Shown here one piece after another: positions 1 to 8,900 of a DNA stretch of 51,817 bases. The notes below the pieces were generated by a model. The model was given only the letters and a program-made list of their open reading frames with translations. It made no database searches and was not told the origin of the DNA. Source of the stretch: Fluviicola sp. (GTDB taxonomy: Bacteria > Bacteroidota > Bacteroidia > Flavobacteriales_D > Crocinitomicaceae); assembly GCA_021300395.1 (NCBI GenBank), contig JAJTEO010000008.1:1-51817 (forward strand), in the 5' to 3' direction. A program made the translations under genes and the position numbers. How positions within the stretch are numbered: the stretch's first letter is position 1; the number at the start of each line of letters is the position of its first letter.

Positions 1-1
1 G

Positions 2-1321
2 GATTTATGGATGAGCCAAATAAAAAATGGAAATCAATATTCAAATGCAAAACCTTTAAAAAGTATAAATACAATAGAAAACGATGTTACACCTTGGTGG
101 GATTCAATCTCTAAGAAATTGTATTTTTCAAATTCATGGAATGATGGTTTTGGCGGAAATGATGTCTTCTATTCTACCTACAACAATCAATTTGAAACAG
201 CGATAAATGTAGGAATTCCAACAAATAGTTCAGCAAATGATTTGTATTTCTTCAAAGATGCTGATACTGCTTACGTTTCAAGCAATCGTTTTGGTGTGTT
301 ATTTAGTAAAAACCCGACTTGTTGCTCCGATATTTTTCAATTGAAACCTATCATCATCAAAAAACAAGAAACTGATACTATTAAATCCAAAAAAGAAACA
401 TTAGCAGAATTAAGTAAAAGATTACCTGTTACTCTTTATTTCCATAATGATGTACCAAATCCCCGTTCAACTGACAGTACAACTAAAGTAAATTATATTA
501 ATAGCTATACTGACTACCGACAGATGTTGGAACAATATCAAAAAGAATATTCCAATGGATTAAAAGATCAAAAAGCTGAAGAAGCAAAAGAAGATATTGA
601 AAGTTTCTTTATTGAATATGTTGATCAAGGTGTAAAAGATTTAAGCTTATTTCGTGACTTATTATTGGAAGAATTAGAAAAAGGAACTAAAATAAGAGTA
701 ACCGTAAAAGGATTTGCAAGTCCATTAGCTAAAACAAAATACAATGTTAATTTAACAAAAAGACGAATAGCCTCATTAGTTAATTATTTATATGAATATC
801 AAAATGGTGTCTTCAAACCATACATAGATAAAAATGCTCAAAATGGTGGCTATGTCGAATTTGCAGAAATACCTTTTGGAGAATACACTGCAAATCAATT
901 GACTAGTGACAACCCCAATGATCAGAAAAACTCTGTTTATTCAAGATCTGCGGCAATTGAACGTAAGATTGAAATTCAAAGTGTTAGTTTCATTGAAGAT
1001 TCAATTAAGCCTATTCAGCTTATATCAGAAAACCAATTAATTGATTTTGGGTTAGTAAAAGCGGGTAAAATATTAGAGCATGAATTTACAATTACCAATG
1101 ATAGTGAAAATGAAATCACATTAGGTGAGCCTCGTATTACATGTGATTGCACACTTTTAGAAATAACCAAAAAGAATTTAGCTCCAAAAGAATCGATGAA
1201 AATAAAAATGAAATTTGATTCAAATGGATATGAAGGATTAACAGTTAAATCTTTTTATTTGAACGTATTAGGACAAGAAGGAGAACTTCGATTAATAATG
1301 AGTTCAGAAATTCAGAAGTAA
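2..1321 (+). CDS. PD40 / OmpA-like / DUF1573 envelope protein, 5' end outside the window
   Basis: The frame is open to the left edge: the codons before the first ATG (position 11) read DLW and run into a PD40-type (WD40-like) strand, so the gene begins upstream and only its last 439 codons are here. Order seen: PD40 repeats (about the first 100 residues, with NDVTPWWDSISKKLYFSN and GGNDVFYS), a linker, an OmpA-like segment (VTVKGFASPLAKTKYNVNLTKRRIASLVNYL) where VKGFAS and the LTxxRxxSLVNYL helix mimic the peptidoglycan-binding fold, then a C-terminal DUF1573/Ig-like domain (IDFGLVKAGKILEHEFTITND with a CDC motif). PD40-OmpA proteins sit in the periplasm and link outer membrane to cell wall; the T9SS protein PorE has a related build. 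The C-terminal DUF1573 is an unusual addition. Substrate or partner unknown. Confidence 0.8.
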   Translation, partial: DLWMSQIKNGNQYSNAKPLKSINTIENDVTPWWDSISKKLYFSNSWNDGFGGNDVFYSTYNNQFETAINVGIPTNSSANDLYFFKDADTAYVSSNRFGVLFSKNPTCCSDIFQLKPIIIKKQETDTIKSKKETLAELSKRLPVTLYFHNDVPNPRSTDSTTKVNYINSYTDYRQMLEQYQKEYSNGLKDQKAEEAKEDIESFFIEYVDQGVKDLSLFRDLLLEELEKGTKIRVTVKGFASPLAKTKYNVNLTKRRIASLVNYLYEYQNGVFKPYIDKNAQNGGYVEFAEIPFGEYTANQLTSDNPNDQKNSVYSRSAAIERKIEIQSVSFIEDSIKPIQLISENQLIDFGLVKAGKILEHEFTITNDSENEITLGEPRITCDCTLLEITKKNLAPKESMKIKMKFDSNGYEGLTVKSFYLNVLGQEGELRLIMSSEIQK

Positions 1322-1358
1322 AAATTAAAAACAACTTTTAGATTAATGTTGAATACAT

Positions 1359-1366
1359 TACATTTG
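1359..1366 (+). promoter_or_regulatory. Bacteroidota -7 box (TACATTTG)
   Basis: TACATTTG matches the primary sigma -7 consensus TAnnTTTG, just upstream of the ATG at 1374. No TTG at the expected -33 spacing was found, so support is partial. If used, the leader would be only a few nucleotides. Confidence 0.4.
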
Positions 1367-1373
1367 TAATACT

Positions 1374-2792
1374 ATGAGTGAAAACACAATTGAAACGAGT
1401 GCTGCAAAAGCACCAAAAGAGCGTTTAAAATTTATTGACATGGCGAGATCAATCGCTATATTGTTAATGCTTGAAGGCCATTTTATTGGTTGTACTTTGG
1501 CAAATCAAGATTATTACCATAACTCACAGTCTCCAATATATTTTGCTTGGAACTTTGTTAGAGGTTTTACGGCGCCAATGTTTTTTACAGTTACAGGATT
1601 AGTATTTGTTTATTTATTATCAATGAACAAAGAAGCTGGATTTCTTAAAAATAAACGTGTATCAAGAGGTTTTAGACGTTCATTTGAGTTAATCTTTTGG
1701 GGATATGCACTTCAATTAAGCTTAATTCACATTTGGGGTTACTTTCATGGGGAATTTTCTGATTGGATGGTTGCTTTTCATGTTTTACACTCAATTGGTT
1801 TTGGTATTTCTTTCTTGCTTTTAATTTACGGTTTATTTAGATGGATTAAAAAAGGAAATTTAGCATTGTATTACTTCATCGCAGGAACAACTTTATTTGG
1901 CTTTTACCCTTTTTTCAAACATAGAGAAAACATAACTGTATTGATAGAGAAAATCGACACGTTCAGTAAAAAAGAAAGTAATACAATTACTAGAACTGAA
2001 TATGATGATGTAAAATACTTACTATATCAATTAAATAAAAAAGAATTAGAAACTTTCAAATTAGAAAAAGTAAAAGGGTTCTTTGAAAAAACAAAGCATT
2101 CAAATTTACATCAACTTGCTACACTACATTCTTTCAATAAAAAGAATTTGGAAGTAGAGGTAAAAGAAGCAACGGGACATAATACATTTTACCCTCTACA
2201 TGCTCCAATGTTTATTCAAAACATGTTTTATGGACCACATTCAGTGTTCCCTATTATACCTTGGTTAGCATTTACTTTTTATGGTGGAATGGTTGGCGCT
2301 TTACTTCATAGATATCAAGAACATGTCAAAAAAACATGGTTTCCTTTAACATTCATTGGTATGGGATTAATCCTAAATTTATTTGGATGGACTGCGTTCA
2401 GAACAATTGATTCAATATCTAAAGCAATACATTTTCACGATGATTTAGACTTTGTAAGTAACGCATGGTTATACGGAAGGGTTGGTCAGGTATTGATTGT
2501 ACTAGGAATATTAATGTTTATTGAGAAATATTTCCACATTAAAGAATCTCTTTTCCTAAAAGTTGGACAAAATACATTACCAATTTACGTTATACATTGT
2601 GTTGTATTATACGGAGGAATTTTTGGAGTTGGACTTAAAAATTTATATGCCGATCAATTAACTCCTTATCAAGCGATACCAGGTGCGATTGTATTCATTG
2701 CTACATTCGTATTAATGATAAAGTACTGGGAACTTATTACAGGTGCTTGGGATAATTTAAAAATGAAAATTGTAGGTCTATTCACTAAATAA
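1374..2792 (+). CDS. HGSNAT-like (DUF1624) membrane acyltransferase
   Basis: A 472-residue polytopic membrane protein. The N terminus RLKFIDMARSIAILLMLEGH matches the start of the heparan-alpha-glucosaminide N-acetyltransferase catalytic family (PF07786): charged RxxxID, first helix and a conserved His at its end. Further helices follow, including PWLAFTFYGGMVGALLHRY and a C-terminal set with LPIYVIHCVVLYGG. Family members move acetyl or acyl groups across the membrane onto sugars; the substrate here is unknown. Residues about 190-275 form a lysine- and glutamate-rich hydrophilic insertion between two membrane helices. It lies about 50 bases after the PD40-OmpA gene and may be read separately from the -7 box at 1359. 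A general acyltransferase-3 protein is the alternative. Confidence 0.75.
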   Translation: MSENTIETSAAKAPKERLKFIDMARSIAILLMLEGHFIGCTLANQDYYHNSQSPIYFAWNFVRGFTAPMFFTVTGLVFVYLLSMNKEAGFLKNKRVSRGFRRSFELIFWGYALQLSLIHIWGYFHGEFSDWMVAFHVLHSIGFGISFLLLIYGLFRWIKKGNLALYYFIAGTTLFGFYPFFKHRENITVLIEKIDTFSKKESNTITRTEYDDVKYLLYQLNKKELETFKLEKVKGFFEKTKHSNLHQLATLHSFNKKNLEVEVKEATGHNTFYPLHAPMFIQNMFYGPHSVFPIIPWLAFTFYGGMVGALLHRYQEHVKKTWFPLTFIGMGLILNLFGWTAFRTIDSISKAIHFHDDLDFVSNAWLYGRVGQVLIVLGILMFIEKYFHIKESLFLKVGQNTLPIYVIHCVVLYGGIFGVGLKNLYADQLTPYQAIPGAIVFIATFVLMIKYWELITGAWDNLKMKIVGLFTK

Positions 2793-2861
2793 AATCTAAA
2801 GAATCTACAAATTTATTAACTGTAATTAGTAATCTATAATTTGCAATCTGCAATCAGATTA

Positions 2862-3935
2862 TTATATTTTCTTCTTGGAAGTAGGATTCTTTTTTGGTGA
2901 TGATTTTTTAGGCTTTTTAGGCTTTTTGGGAGCTTCATAAGTTACTTTACGATTAATTGTTCGAATACCGCATTCATCATCTACAGTTAACTTAATTATA
3001 TATGTCCCTGGTTTATGATATTCATATGAAACAACAGGTTCATTAGATGTTTTTCCATTACCAAAATCCCAGGTAACCGATTTTGCTTTAGGGAAATTAG
3101 ATTTACATATAGCCATATATTTCACATTTTTTGTTCTGAAATATTTAACCGAAGACGTATTTAAATCTAAATTGTAAACTTTAAAATTTTTCAAAACCAC
3201 ATCAGCAGCAGCCTTTTGTATAATATCGGCATTATCAGTGCTAATTGTTGATGTTAATGCTCCTTCAGGAGATTCATTGAAAAGCGATGCATAAAAAGTA
3301 CAAGCTGATAAATAAGAACCTAATCTATTAGGATGCGCCTCATCTTCAACATATAAATTTAAATCTGGGTGAGTGCTAACCACTTTTTTCCACACCATAC
3401 CAACTGGTACAATTGGAATGTTATAAAAATCGCTTATATATTTATAGCCACTAATTATACTATCCTGCATTTTTTCATAAGAATTAATATCATCTCTTTC
3501 TGAAAATCCTTTTTTATATCCCCATGTATTGTAAAAATATAAATTTGTACAGGCATTATTTAAACGAATCGTATCAATGATTTGATTAATATATGGAATT
3601 GTAGCAGTATCAATATATTCTTTCGGATGACTTAATTCACGACTATAGCCTTGGAGAACAATGTAATCCCATTTTCTACTATTTATTTTAGCAAACATAT
3701 CCATACGAGTAGTATGAACTCTAAAAGATGCTCCTGCTTGAGTATTTTTCTCAACATGAATCGCTTTACCTTTTGACACCGCAATTTTACTAAATATAGA
3801 AGGCATATCATTCATGTGGGTAAAGCTATTCCCAATAAATAAAATACTCAATGAATCAGACTTTTTAGTTTGAGCAGTTAATGAAAAGCTACTCACTAAA
3901 ATTAAAGTAAAAAACAAAAAACGCAATAATTTCAT
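2862..3935 (-). CDS. Secreted SGNH/GDSL-type hydrolase with PKD domain and lysine-rich tail
   Basis: 357 residues with an N-terminal signal peptide (hydrophobic run ending SLTAQ). The SGNH fold (DUF4886-like) is indicated by block I IGNSFTH, where the Ser is the likely nucleophile, and by a late DEAHPN that supplies the Asp/His pair. Residues about 255-335 form a PKD domain (VTWDFGNGKTSNEP, GTYIIKLTVDD). The protein ends in a Lys/Pro-rich tail (APKKPKKPKKSSPKK) that may bind anionic wall or surface polymers. It is the last gene of a greA-HIT-SGNH run on this strand, 10 bases from the HIT gene. Ester substrate unknown; no T9SS sorting domain was recognised. Confidence 0.75.
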   Translation of the reverse strand: MKLLRFLFFTLILVSSFSLTAQTKKSDSLSILFIGNSFTHMNDMPSIFSKIAVSKGKAIHVEKNTQAGASFRVHTTRMDMFAKINSRKWDYIVLQGYSRELSHPKEYIDTATIPYINQIIDTIRLNNACTNLYFYNTWGYKKGFSERDDINSYEKMQDSIISGYKYISDFYNIPIVPVGMVWKKVVSTHPDLNLYVEDEAHPNRLGSYLSACTFYASLFNESPEGALTSTISTDNADIIQKAAADVVLKNFKVYNLDLNTSSVKYFRTKNVKYMAICKSNFPKAKSVTWDFGNGKTSNEPVVSYEYHKPGTYIIKLTVDDECGIRTINRKVTYEAPKKPKKPKKSSPKKNPTSKKKI

Positions 3936-3945
3936 GCTAAAAGCT

Positions 3946-4335
3946 TTATGATTTACGTATTAATGAAGAAATCTCTGCTAATTCATCATTAGAAACTTGA
4001 AGCTTTGGTCCTGAAAAATTCATATCTGAGATAGAATTCATCGGTATCAAATGAATATGTGCATGGGGTACTTCAAGACCAATGATTGAAACTCCGACCT
4101 TTTTACATGGAATAGCTTCTTTAATCAATAAAGCAACTTTTTTTGAGAAAACAATCAAATCAGCCAAATCAGTATCCGCCATGTCAAAAACATAATCAGT
4201 TTCAATTTTAGGAATAACTAATGTATGACCTTTAGCAAGTGGAGTAATATCCAAAAAAGCTAAATGTTTATCATCTTCAGCTATTTTATGACATGGTATT
4301 TCACCATTGATTATTTTAGAAAAAATTGAACTCAT
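3946..4335 (-). CDS. HIT family nucleotide-binding hydrolase
   Basis: 129 residues beginning SSIFSKIINGEIPCHKIAED, the standard opening of Hint/HIT proteins, with the histidine triad as HAHIHLIP near residues 92-99. These cytosolic enzymes hydrolyse nucleoside phosphoramidates or adenylates such as AMP-lysine. The start codon overlaps the greA stop as TAATG, so the two are translationally coupled. The usual triad HxHxHxx is intact. Length is a little short of some homologues but complete. Confidence 0.9.
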   Translation of the reverse strand: MSSIFSKIINGEIPCHKIAEDDKHLAFLDITPLAKGHTLVIPKIETDYVFDMADTDLADLIVFSKKVALLIKEAIPCKKVGVSIIGLEVPHAHIHLIPMNSISDMNFSGPKLQVSNDELAEISSLIRKS

Positions 4336-4808
4336 TATCTACTAATTTCCAAAATTTCAAAATTAATTATACCATTTGGAGTTTGAATTTCCGCAATATC
4401 ACCTTTTGATTTACCCAATAGACCTTTACCAATTGGTGAATCCATTGAAATTTTCTTAGCTTTTAAATCAGCCTCATTTTCTGCAACTAAAGTATATTCG
4501 ACCTCCATACCTGATGAAACATTTTTTATTTTCACTTTAGATAAAATAAAAACTTTTGAAGTATCAATTGTAGATTCATCGATAATTCGAGCATTAGAAA
4601 TAATTAATTCCAATTTTGAAATTTTCATTTCCAACAATCCTTGAGCTTCTTTTGCTGCATCATATTCAGCATTTTCAGATAAATCTCCTTTATCTCTAGC
4701 TTCAGCAATTTGATTAGAAATAGATGGTCGTTGAACTGTTTTCATTTCATGAAGTTCTTTTTTCAACCTCGCTAATCCATCTTCAGTATAATATGTAATT
4801 TGTGACAT
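4335..4808 (-). CDS. greA: Transcription elongation factor GreA
   Basis: GreA rescues backtracked RNA polymerase by stimulating transcript cleavage through its coiled coil in the secondary channel. The N-terminal coiled coil carries the acidic tip in ARDKGDLSENAEYDAAKEAQ (the conserved D/E pair), and the C-terminal FKBP-like domain has SPIGKGLLGKSKGDIAEIQTP. An ATG at 4812-4814 (MIMSQI) is also in frame, but MSQITYYTEDGL matches the usual family start, so 4808 is chosen. It is the first gene of the greA-HIT-SGNH group, just after a terminator at 4836. Confidence 0.95.
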   Translation of the reverse strand: MSQITYYTEDGLARLKKELHEMKTVQRPSISNQIAEARDKGDLSENAEYDAAKEAQGLLEMKISKLELIISNARIIDESTIDTSKVFILSKVKIKNVSSGMEVEYTLVAENEADLKAKKISMDSPIGKGLLGKSKGDIAEIQTPNGIINFEILEISR

Positions 4809-4830
4809 TATCATTACGGTTTAAGTAAAC

Positions 4831-4861
4831 AAAAACAAGAGAGCCCATAGGGACTCTCTTG
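4831..4861 (-). terminator. Intrinsic terminator after the PorV/PorQ-family gene
   Basis: An 8-bp perfect stem CAAGAGAG/CTCTCTTG (4836-4843 with 4854-4861), with extra CCC/GGG pairing inside, is followed on the minus strand by TTTTTGTTT. It closes the TonB receptor - cargo - barrel cassette and insulates greA. Confidence 0.85.
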
Positions 4862-4886
4862 CTCTAACAAAGATATAAAATTCTTT

Positions 4887-5945
4887 TTATTTAATACTAA
4901 TTGTTGTTCCAAAAGTATGGATAACACCAAATATTCCAGCAAAACGTGCGCAATATTCAAGACCCAAAGCACTTTTGTTTTTACCTACTAATGCATCAAC
5001 TGAAAAACCTGCACTTGGTCCAACCAAAGCATTTGATCTGTTAACTGAAGAAAAAAGATATTTCTCATAAACATAACCAGCCTTAACATTAAATGCTATT
5101 TTCTCTTTAGACATTACGAAATCTAAACCTGCTCTATATTGATCATATGAGAATGAATTAGCTGTGTAAGAACCAGCAGCTATTAATTTAGTGTTTTCAT
5201 TGAAAATGAAATCATATGATGCTCCAATATTCAACAAAGATGGTAATTCAAAATTTTGAACTCTTTGTTGTAAAGAAGTTGTTTGATCTGTATTTTCAAT
5301 TGTAGCTTGCTTACCAATACCATCACCTTTAAATTTCATAGTCGGTCCAACATTTTTCAATGTAATACCAAATTTAATATGATCTTTCTCTCCAGTTACG
5401 TATCGGATACCAGCATCAAAAGCAACACCTGTTGATTTCAAATTTGAAATACTTTCAGAAATAACTTTCATGTTTACACCAGCATGAATCGAACTTGAAA
5501 ACGAACGAGCAAAACCAACATTAAAAACATTAATTCTTGGTGAGAAAGTACCAATACCTCCTTCAGGGTTTGCTACAGTTGTAATATCAATATCACCGAA
5601 GTTCATTGATTGAATACTTACAGCGATAACAGTATTATCTGAGATACGTTGAGCAAAACCAGCAGAATTGAATGCAATGTTAGCACTCCCCATCCAATTT
5701 GTATAATTGAATTTTAATTGTGTTTTATCTGTAAAAGCTAAACCAGCAATATTTGTAAAAGTTGCTTCTAATCCATTTGTATTCGCAACACCTGCATCAC
5801 CCATCGCACTACTTCTAGACCAAGGATTAACCAATAAACTTGGAGCACCTGCAGAACCAGATCTGTCTTCATTTCCGGCCATTGCTACTAAACTAGTAAG
5901 CAATGTTCCGAAAATTAAAGATTTTGTTATAATTGAATTTTTCAT
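4887..5945 (-). CDS. PorV/PorQ-family outer-membrane beta-barrel protein
   Basis: 352 residues with a signal peptide (LIFGTLLTSLVAMAGN) and the family hallmark LLVNPWSRSSAMGDAGVANTN followed by NIAGLAF, as in PorV/PorQ FadL-type barrels of the T9SS. The rest is amphipathic beta strands ending in FGTTISIK, consistent with an outer-membrane barrel. PorV shuttles cargo from the translocon to the attachment complex; PorQ anchors the sortase. This copy follows a giant T9SS cargo gene by 23 bases, so it may be dedicated to that protein. It is a paralogue-level call: the sequence does not show whether it is the main PorV. A terminator follows. Confidence 0.8.
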   Translation of the reverse strand: MKNSIITKSLIFGTLLTSLVAMAGNEDRSGSAGAPSLLVNPWSRSSAMGDAGVANTNGLEATFTNIAGLAFTDKTQLKFNYTNWMGSANIAFNSAGFAQRISDNTVIAVSIQSMNFGDIDITTVANPEGGIGTFSPRINVFNVGFARSFSSSIHAGVNMKVISESISNLKSTGVAFDAGIRYVTGEKDHIKFGITLKNVGPTMKFKGDGIGKQATIENTDQTTSLQQRVQNFELPSLLNIGASYDFIFNENTKLIAAGSYTANSFSYDQYRAGLDFVMSKEKIAFNVKAGYVYEKYLFSSVNRSNALVGPSAGFSVDALVGKNKSALGLEYCARFAGIFGVIHTFGTTISIK

Positions 5946-5968
5946 TATTATAAATTTTATATCAACTA

Positions 5969-8900
5969 TTAAATACCATGTAAATCAACTTGTCTCATAC
6001 CACCGAAGAATTTAATAACTCTTTCTCCAACTCCTGGTACTTCAACATGTATTAAATAAACACCACTTGAAACAGCAACACCAATTTGATTATTTAAATC
6101 CCAATCAATTGAAGTGATTTCACTATCTTTTTTGAATGTTCTCATCAATTTACCATTAACACTGTAAATTCTTACAGTACATTTTTCAGGTAAATTTGTG
6201 ATTTTAACACGTGTATCAACTCTGTTTCTTTCATACTCAGAATAAGCATAGTAAGGATTAGGAACAACATTGATTAATTTTAATCCGTCAGCTAAAGCGT
6301 CAGAAACACCTCTTTTAGTTGACATTGTATTTGTGTTCCAAGAATACATTGGTTTACCACCATTTTTACCTGTAGCGTTAAAGTTTTTGTATTCTTTGTT
6401 AACTCTTAATTTGATTGTAACATCACATGCTAACAATTTTTGACCCGGAGTTAATACTGGATTAGCAACCCAAGTTAAAGAACTGTATAAACTACGTTTT
6501 AATCCAGCATTATTACCTGCTTCAATTTGAGTCATCAAATTATAAACTTCATTGTTTGTTTCATTGTAAGCACCTAAATCATAATAAACAGAAGATGTTT
6601 TGTTTATCTCTAATTGTTTGTAGCTGTAAATGTAAACAGCATGTTGACCACCGAATATAGGATTACCACTGTTGTCAGCAAAATTAGCAGTAGGATTCCA
6701 AACCATATCTGCTCCGTTATCTTGAGCTAAGAATGAATTCTCACCAAATGCCATGTACAATCTAGCTCCTGTTTCAATATCAATTGCATATCCAGGGAAC
6801 CAACCCATACCTGTGCCTGATCCATCAGCAACACCTTCTTTATTAACGCTACTACTTTTTCTAAGAGCTCCTGCTTTAGCTCCTCCAACAGTTAAATTAA
6901 CGTCTCTACCTAATTCAAACACAGGACATCTTGTCCATTTTGATTTATCATTTGTTAAAACGATATCTATACTTGGTAAAGCGGCAATAGTACTATTTGT
7001 TCTAGAATTTCCTGGATTTGGAATTGTAGCTGTAATTGGCATTTCGTAATATGCTAAAGGCATATAATCACACTGATATCCTGTTAATCTATGAGGTGCA
7101 ACTGCTCCTCCAGCCATTTTTGCATATTTACGTTCAAGATCAACTGAACCTTCATCTTTATAACACCATGGGTTTCTATAAAGTAAGGCTACACTTGAAT
7201 CAGCCACTGGTGCATCATAAGCTCCAGCTCTAATCCAGTTTGTTGGATAGAATGCACCGTCATCAGGAACACCGTACATCCATCGTGTAGATGAATCTGC
7301 AAATGTTACACTAGAAGTAATAGGTGTAGTATATAATAAATTTGTAGTCGTTCCAGTATATTTCTGTTGTTTAATCTCAACTGAAACTCCCCATTGAGGA
7401 ATTAATTGCTCATTACTTTCTGTAATTTTAATTGATGAATTAACTGAATCAATTAAAGAACCACCTTCAAAATCGTATCTGTAAATTGTCCAACTTGCTG
7501 TGTCAGCACCATTTAAATTTAAAGCGCCAGATTGAGGGGCAACATAGTCTCTGAATTTTAATTCAAAATAACCATCAGCAACATTTAAAGGATCAATAAC
7601 TTTAACATTTATTGGACCACCTTGATTTTCGTACACTGGTTTATCTAAAAATCCTAACTGAACAATTTTATCTTTAGAATCTTGAGTTAATTCTAAATTA
7701 CGATTACCGTTACCTGTTCCATCTAAACGAGTAATTAATGGAGAATCACCATAATCAGCAAATACATTTGTACCATCTGCTTCCAAAGTTGGGTTATGAG
7801 GAACAGCACTTACTGGTTTAATTTGAACACCATTAAATCCAAGACGAGAAGAAATGAAAGGAATTTTTTGACCATCTAATAAAAGAGCATCATTTGGATC
7901 ATATTTCTTATATTGGTTGTAAGCATAAGCAACAGCCACATAGTAATAAGTTTTATTATTTACCAAAGTATTTGTTCCACTAGCAAAAGCATCTTTTGTC
8001 AATTTAAAAGAATGTTTAATTCCAGTATTTGATCCGTTTACTTTCAATTTAGGATTATCAAAACCTAAACCTTCATCATACTCAAAATTAATTAATTTAG
8101 AAACACCATTTTGAATATCGCATTGTGCAACCAAACGAGCTTTATCTTCATTACCAATATCAGCAGCTGATGAAGACTCATTTTTTAACTGATAAATCAT
8201 GTATCCTTCAAAAACGTAAGTTTTCATTTCATCTGTTACAACTGTACCATCATTTAATGTATCCATTGTAATGTTGATTTTATCAACTTCACTATATTTT
8301 TCTTTATAGTTATTTGAAGAAGATGGATTATCTAACATTAACACTAAACCATTTTCCAACTCTTGAATCGTTAATTTTGGAGCCATCGGTGGATCTAAAA
8401 TTTTAAAACAGTTATCAAATAATGCTTGTGCTTTTGTATCCGCTTTTTTCAAAGCAGCAACTGAAGCATATGCAGAACCTTCAGTACCTCTACCGTAAAC
8501 AATACCAACAGTAATGTTATTGAATGCACCTGGTTTTAATGTAAATGGACCAGCAGACTGTACGAAACGTCTATCTCCAGCTGGATTACCTGCAGTTTTT
8601 TCAGACCATTGATCGTTTACAATCGCACCTTGTGTTGCCCAACCTAAATCATCAGAATCATCTGGGAAAATATAAGACGTAACCGTTCCTGAAGGAGCTT
8701 GTCCAGCTGCACCATAAGTCATTGCAACACTATTCGCCCAATTACCTTTCATAAAATTATAATACTGTGAAGCAGTAGCAGGATCTTTAAATGGATAAAC
8801 AGCATCACTTGTAAAGTATGAAAATCTTCTCATACCGAAACGCTCATTATCAATTACATTATCAGAATAACCAATTCCAATTCCCTTGTAAACAATACCG

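Noticed and set aside
5707-6015. Open frame opposite the PorV-like gene and the cargo gene end
   Set aside because: Composition is that of the reverse complement of a coding region, with no promoter or family match.
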